Source: Guptibacillus hwajinpoensis
GTDB taxonomy: Bacteria; Bacillota; Bacilli; Bacillales; Guptibacillaceae
Direction of reading: 5' to 3'
Assembly (NCBI RefSeq): GCF_001039475.1
Contig: NZ_LELK01000004.1
Coordinates: forward strand, 834,329-898,328
Length of the DNA: 64,000 nt
Position numbers and translations under genes: made by a program. The notes beneath the pieces are model-generated. The model worked only from the letters and a program-made list of their open reading frames with translations. It did no database searches and was not told where the DNA came from. Shown here in pieces: positions 60,882-64,000 of this stretch (within the stretch, counting starts at the first letter, position 1; the number at the start of each line of letters is the position of its first letter).

Positions 60882-62345
60882 TTATTTTTGGACGATGGAA
60901 CGGTACACATGGTATCCACTAGTTGATACACCAATTGTACCTGCACCTGGAAAGACGCTATCTCCACAAAGCCACAAACCATCAATCCCAGTTCGATGAG
61001 AGAGGCTGTTAAATAAACTATATTCATTCGTTTGTGGGAAACCGCCGACCATTCCTTTAGGCCTTTTTGTGAATCTTTCCCATGCTCGTGGAGCACCAGT
61101 CATTTGCAGTTCGATGCCGTCTCTTACTTCCGGAATAACGCGCTCAATACCTAATAACATTTTTTCAGTTAACGTTTCTTTGTATTGGTCATATTTCTCT
61201 TTCGTATCCCAATGATGAAGCTCAGTATGAGTACTTACCGTTAATGTTCGAAAGCCTTCAGGAGCACGATTTGTATCATTGGCTTTTGAAAGTGAAAGAA
61301 ATAGATGATTTCCTTCTGTCATTGACCGATCCGATAGCACCTGATTGAAAAGAGCGGTGTATGGAGGAATGACGGTTTCTTTTAACGCAAAATACATTGT
61401 AAAAGCACCCCACTGCGCTACTTTACTTCTTTTCACTAGCTTAGCAGGCAGCTGTTCTTGAAGGGGTTCTGGGAGTAAGGGAACGAAACCTTGTATAGGC
61501 AAATTACATACTACATGATCTGCTCTCCAGCTTTCTCCTTTCTGATCAACTGCAACCCAACGTCCATTTTCTTTTCGTATTGTTTGAACATGTTTTCTTT
61601 TGTAAGTTCTCCCACCGTTATCCTCAATATATTTCTGAAGTGTTTCTGCGATTTTGTATAATCCACCTTCGGTATAATAGGCGCCCTCATGATAAATGTC
61701 GAGAGCAAGTGCGCCCATTAAGGCAGAGCAATCCTGACTCGTTGTTTGCATACTATCAATTAATTGGCCATCAATAAAATGCCGGAACGAAGCTGCCTCA
61801 TCTAAACCGTGTTTCTTTAAAAGGTCACCTACCGTTTTACGTAGGTATGGCAGGAGACCTGGAGTTCCAGGCTTAAGAGAAAGAATTAGCTTCTTCCACT
61901 CAGAAAAGGTAACAGGTGGCACAACAGGGAGCGGCTTAATTAACTTTCGAACTTCAGCACCAATTTTCCAAGCTTCTTTATAAAAGGAGATGATTTGACT
62001 AGCGTACTCCGGAAATTGAGATGAACACTCGGAAAGGTGTCGATTACGATCAGCATAATAGGGCATGACGCGACGACCATGATAAACTCGCATAATTTCG
62101 TCAAGCGCTAGTGCTGGAAACGATAAATTCAGCTCTTGAAATATTCGGTGATGAATACCACCTTCTTCAAACCCCATTCCCATCGTAGCCCCAACTGGGA
62201 ATAGAAACTTACCTCTACTGAACTTGCCTGCGGATCCACCCCATTCATTAGAAGCTTCTAACAATGTGACGTTGTGCCCATCTTTGGCAAGAAAAGCACC
62301 AGCTGTTAATCCTCCGATGCCGCCTCCTATAATGATGATTTCCAA
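60882..62345 (-). CDS. FAD-dependent phytoene-desaturase-like oxidoreductase
   Basis: A 487-residue flavoprotein of the CrtI/NAD(P)-FAD oxidoreductase type: MEIIIIGGGIGGLTAGAFLA at the N-terminus, GGSAGKFSRGKFLFPVGATM, EGGLYKIAETLQKYIEDNGG and the C-terminal GLWLCGDSVFPGAGTIGVSTSG. Relatives desaturate or saturate carotenoids and similar lipids. No other carotenoid gene is in the window, so the substrate is unknown. The start at 62345 follows a GGGGGGATTACTTTGG-like site on the minus strand. Confidence 0.88.
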   Translation of the reverse strand: MEIIIIGGGIGGLTAGAFLAKDGHNVTLLEASNEWGGSAGKFSRGKFLFPVGATMGMGFEEGGIHHRIFQELNLSFPALALDEIMRVYHGRRVMPYYADRNRHLSECSSQFPEYASQIISFYKEAWKIGAEVRKLIKPLPVVPPVTFSEWKKLILSLKPGTPGLLPYLRKTVGDLLKKHGLDEAASFRHFIDGQLIDSMQTTSQDCSALMGALALDIYHEGAYYTEGGLYKIAETLQKYIEDNGGRTYKRKHVQTIRKENGRWVAVDQKGESWRADHVVCNLPIQGFVPLLPEPLQEQLPAKLVKRSKVAQWGAFTMYFALKETVIPPYTALFNQVLSDRSMTEGNHLFLSLSKANDTNRAPEGFRTLTVSTHTELHHWDTKEKYDQYKETLTEKMLLGIERVIPEVRDGIELQMTGAPRAWERFTKRPKGMVGGFPQTNEYSLFNSLSHRTGIDGLWLCGDSVFPGAGTIGVSTSGYHVYRSIVQK

Positions 62346-62535
62346 AGTAATCCCCCCAATGATGTACGAACTTTCTTTTAGTTTCTATTATAGACGTTGA
62401 ACTTACGACAAGCATGTATGAATGTGTGTAGTGTTGTACTCACGATAAGTGTTTGAATTAGAAAAAATGAAAATTCCATGTTTGTACCGTGGTACTTGTC
62501 CAGCCAACTTATATGATAGGACATAAGATAAGGTA

Positions 62536-62619
62536 AGAGTGAGGTTAGGTCCCCCCCTTCGCAAAACTCACTCTTTGTGGCCCATATTGAGTCAGGGATT
62601 TCCCTGGCTCCTTTTTTTT
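62536..62619 (+). ncRNA. Candidate small RNA: two hairpins ending in a terminator
   Basis: AGAGTGAG (62536) pairs with CTCACTCT (62566) around a loop with seven C residues; a second hairpin GAGTCAGGG-ATTT-CCCTGGCTC (62589-62610) is followed by eight T. No ORF lies between, and the nearest plus-strand gene starts 340 bases downstream. The upstream neighbour is divergent, so this terminator cannot belong to a gene. No convincing promoter was found. Confidence 0.4.
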
Positions 62620-62642
62620 ATTCACTAACAACATCCTTTTTG

Positions 62643-62866
62643 AAAGGTTCTTTCCGAAGAAAAGAGTTGATTTTGTATGAGTTTTTGTTAGAAAGCCAAA
62701 CTTCGCTAATTGGAGCGGAAGGATGCTCGACTCCTGCGGGACTAGCGGGACAGGTGAGACCCCGCAGGAGCGTTAGCGACGAGGAGGCTCACCGCCCGCC
62801 CCGCGGAAAGCGAGCATCCTGGAGCGGAAATTAACTCTCTCCTATAGCAACCATGTCTACGAAAAC
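62643..62866 (+). repeat. GC-rich MITE-like repeat, copy R9 (long form)
   Basis: A full core (GGATGCTCGACTCCTGCGGG to CCCCGCGGAAAGCGAGCATC) with GAGGAGGCTCACCGCC intact. The right end AGCAACCATGTCTACGAAAA contains the ATG of the 62853 open frame. The left end is blurred by extra bases. Confidence 0.85.
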
Positions 62867-62954
62867 AATTTTTTATTTAACAGAATTCGACTGTTTCCAA
62901 CGTTCTGCCCTCTATCACGCTCGAGTAGCTACGAACCTTCTTAAAGAAGGGGGA

Positions 62955-63293
62955 ATGACCTTGCTGGAAATTATCGAAATAGGGAAGAATGAACACGGAC
63001 GTGAGTTAACGATCCGTGAGTTGATTAAGAAGCTTGAAGAGCATCCTCTTGATCCTGGTTTTGAACAAAGCGGAAATTTCATATTTCCATATCAACCCGT
63101 TCGAGATGCGAAACGATATGCAGGTTGTAAAGCATTCTTCGGAGACTTTGCCATGATTTCATGTCGCTTCTTTATTGTGACAGATGAGAAAGTACTCATT
63201 GAAGAGTTAATAATAGCTATTAAAGAGAATCAGGAACGAATTGATTACGGAAGGTTGCGAGATCTACAGATGAACGGTCGAGTATCAAACTGA
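62955..63293 (+). CDS. Conserved-looking protein of about 112 residues, unknown
   Basis: A 112-residue cytoplasmic protein (LEIIEIGKNEHGRELTIREL, FIFPYQPVRDAKRYAGCKAF, FGDFAMISCRFFIVTDEKVL). The open frame continues upstream to ATG 62853, but that codon lies in the end of repeat R9 and the extra 34 residues show no sense; AAGAAGGGGG stands directly before ATG 62955 and seven bases before TTG 62961, so translation starts at one of these. No known family. Confidence 0.65.
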   Translation: MTLLEIIEIGKNEHGRELTIRELIKKLEEHPLDPGFEQSGNFIFPYQPVRDAKRYAGCKAFFGDFAMISCRFFIVTDEKVLIEELIIAIKENQERIDYGRLRDLQMNGRVSN

Positions 63294-63338
63294 TTATGTT
63301 ACAATCAGGATATTCTACTCGTGATTGGAGTGATTGAA

Positions 63339-63605
63339 ATGAGCATAGAAACACTTCAGGAACAAGTCGATGGCTTAATGGAAAAGTATACTGAATTGCT
63401 CCTAGGTGACAGTAATGATGAGCTTAAGGAGAAAGTGAAACTTTGGGCCATGTACACACATCTATCTAAGACAATGCCACCGCTTGCAAAGCATTGGAAT
63501 CAAACATACCCTGAAGCGAAAGATGCGATGAAAGAGTTAGTGTCTGAAATAAAGACGCTGAATGAAGAGCATCGCAAATCACAGGAAAATAGTAAAACAG
63601 ATTAA
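63339..63605 (+). CDS. DUF2573 family protein (YusU-like)
   Basis: An 88-residue acidic helical protein (LQEQVDGLMEKYTELLLGDS, KEKVKLWAMYTHLSKTMPPL, AKHWNQTYPEAKDAMKELVS) of the DUF2573/YusU type. Function unknown. ATG at 63339 has TGGAG eight bases upstream; GTG at 63321 is a weaker choice. It probably forms an operon with the preceding gene (45 bases apart). Confidence 0.8.
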   Translation: MSIETLQEQVDGLMEKYTELLLGDSNDELKEKVKLWAMYTHLSKTMPPLAKHWNQTYPEAKDAMKELVSEIKTLNEEHRKSQENSKTD

Positions 63606-63636
63606 AGAAATCAGGGAAACCTGGTTTCTTTTTTTG
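63606..63636 (+). terminator. Terminator of the DUF2573 gene
   Basis: GAAATCAGG-GAAA-CCTGGTTTC followed by seven T. The gap to 63833 holds nothing that could be supported. Confidence 0.85.
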
Positions 63637-63833
63637 TGTCATTTTGATTTGAGAGGTTTTTATAAAGACTCACATTTCAAGGTGGTAAGAGTAGAAAGCA
63701 AGCACCCTTCAGAGTCAGAGGAAATCATCACCTTTATAGCTACAGTCTCACTGAACGAAGCATTTGGTTGAGGGCCTTTACTAGTATCAACGGAGTAAGG
63801 ATTGAAATATACTATCCTATCTCCATGTGTTTA

Positions 63834-64000
63834 GAGGCTCTTTTCTAAAAGATTGTTGCTTTTGAAACAATTAAAGAAAAACCAAACTTCGCTAATTGGA
63901 GCGGAAGGATGCTCGACTCCTGCGGGATGAGCGGGACAGGTGAGACCCCACAGGAGCGTTAGCGACGAGGAGGCTCACCGCCCGCCCCGCGGAAAGCGAG
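63834..64000 (+). repeat. GC-rich MITE-like repeat, copy R10 (cut by window edge)
   Basis: Left end GAGGCTCTTTTCTAAAAG, core GGATGCTCGACTCCTGCGGG and on through CCCGCCCCGCGGAAAGCGAG. The right end is outside the window. One core variant, GATGAGCGGG, replaces GACTAGCGGG. Confidence 0.9.

Overview
The window is chromosomal DNA from a low-GC, endospore-forming Bacillaceae bacterium. The sequence alone does not fix the genus. Many proteins look like Bacillus subtilis families: BmrA, YhfW, YhfK, YdhK, YhjQ, YeeI, intracellular subtilisin, and the small FbpA and FbpB proteins. Shine-Dalgarno sites are strong, TTG and GTG starts are common, and nearly every operon ends in a clear intrinsic terminator. 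Three sodium-coupled alanine/glycine symporter paralogues, a mechanosensitive channel and a solitary glutamate 5-kinase would suit a halotolerant or alkaliphilic soil or marine bacillus, but that is inference. No rRNA, tRNA, prophage, CRISPR array or transposase gene was seen.

Layout. 0-3 kb: a flavin monooxygenase (cut by the left edge), an IDEAL-domain protein, a YwnA-like Rrf2 regulator, a cyclic-nucleotide-domain protein and a nitroreductase; three of the intergenic gaps carry the same inverted repeat. 3-12 kb: a BmrA-type exporter, a FAD/Rieske oxidoreductase, small accessory genes, a secreted subtilisin and a DUF2254 membrane protein. 12.6-17.9 kb: a probable copper/thiol envelope cluster (YdhK lipoprotein, second lipoprotein, CcdA-like protein, YhjQ four-helix Cys protein, histidine kinase, response regulator). 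18-25 kb: two symporters, two SDR proteins and a GGDEF protein. 25.4-28.2 kb: a run of one-gene accessory units (methyltransferase, cupin, GNAT, NUDIX, broken VanZ) that share a downstream sequence. 28-36 kb: a Cys-rich Ig-like protein without signal peptide, a class F sortase, an ABC exporter, a DUF4349 lipoprotein, MscS and a secreted His-rich protein. 36-42 kb: a second two-component system, then class Ia ribonucleotide reductase behind a cobalamin riboswitch. 42-50 kb: a Pro-rich coat-like protein, glutamate 5-kinase, a MerR/SDR pair, P1 peptidase, YebC-family protein and an S66 peptidase. 50-64 kb: the third symporter, a TetR-controlled ABC transporter, FbpB and FbpA, MOSC protein, HU, intracellular subtilisin, TrhA-type membrane protein, a phytoene-desaturase-like enzyme and DUF2573.

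Two repeat families are scattered between genes. One is a GC-rich, highly structured, MITE-like element with imperfect terminal inverted repeats, present in about ten full, shortened or broken copies. The other is a roughly 105-bp palindromic element in three copies, one with an internal deletion.

The points most worth a second look are the shared inverted repeat around the Rrf2 gene, B12-riboswitch control of a B12-independent reductase, the intracellular subtilisin that seems to start at ATT, the Cys-rich Ig-like surface protein, and the repeat families with their deletion derivatives. Several small genes (52, 48, 42, 39 and 29 codons) were found by reading the sequence between the larger genes.
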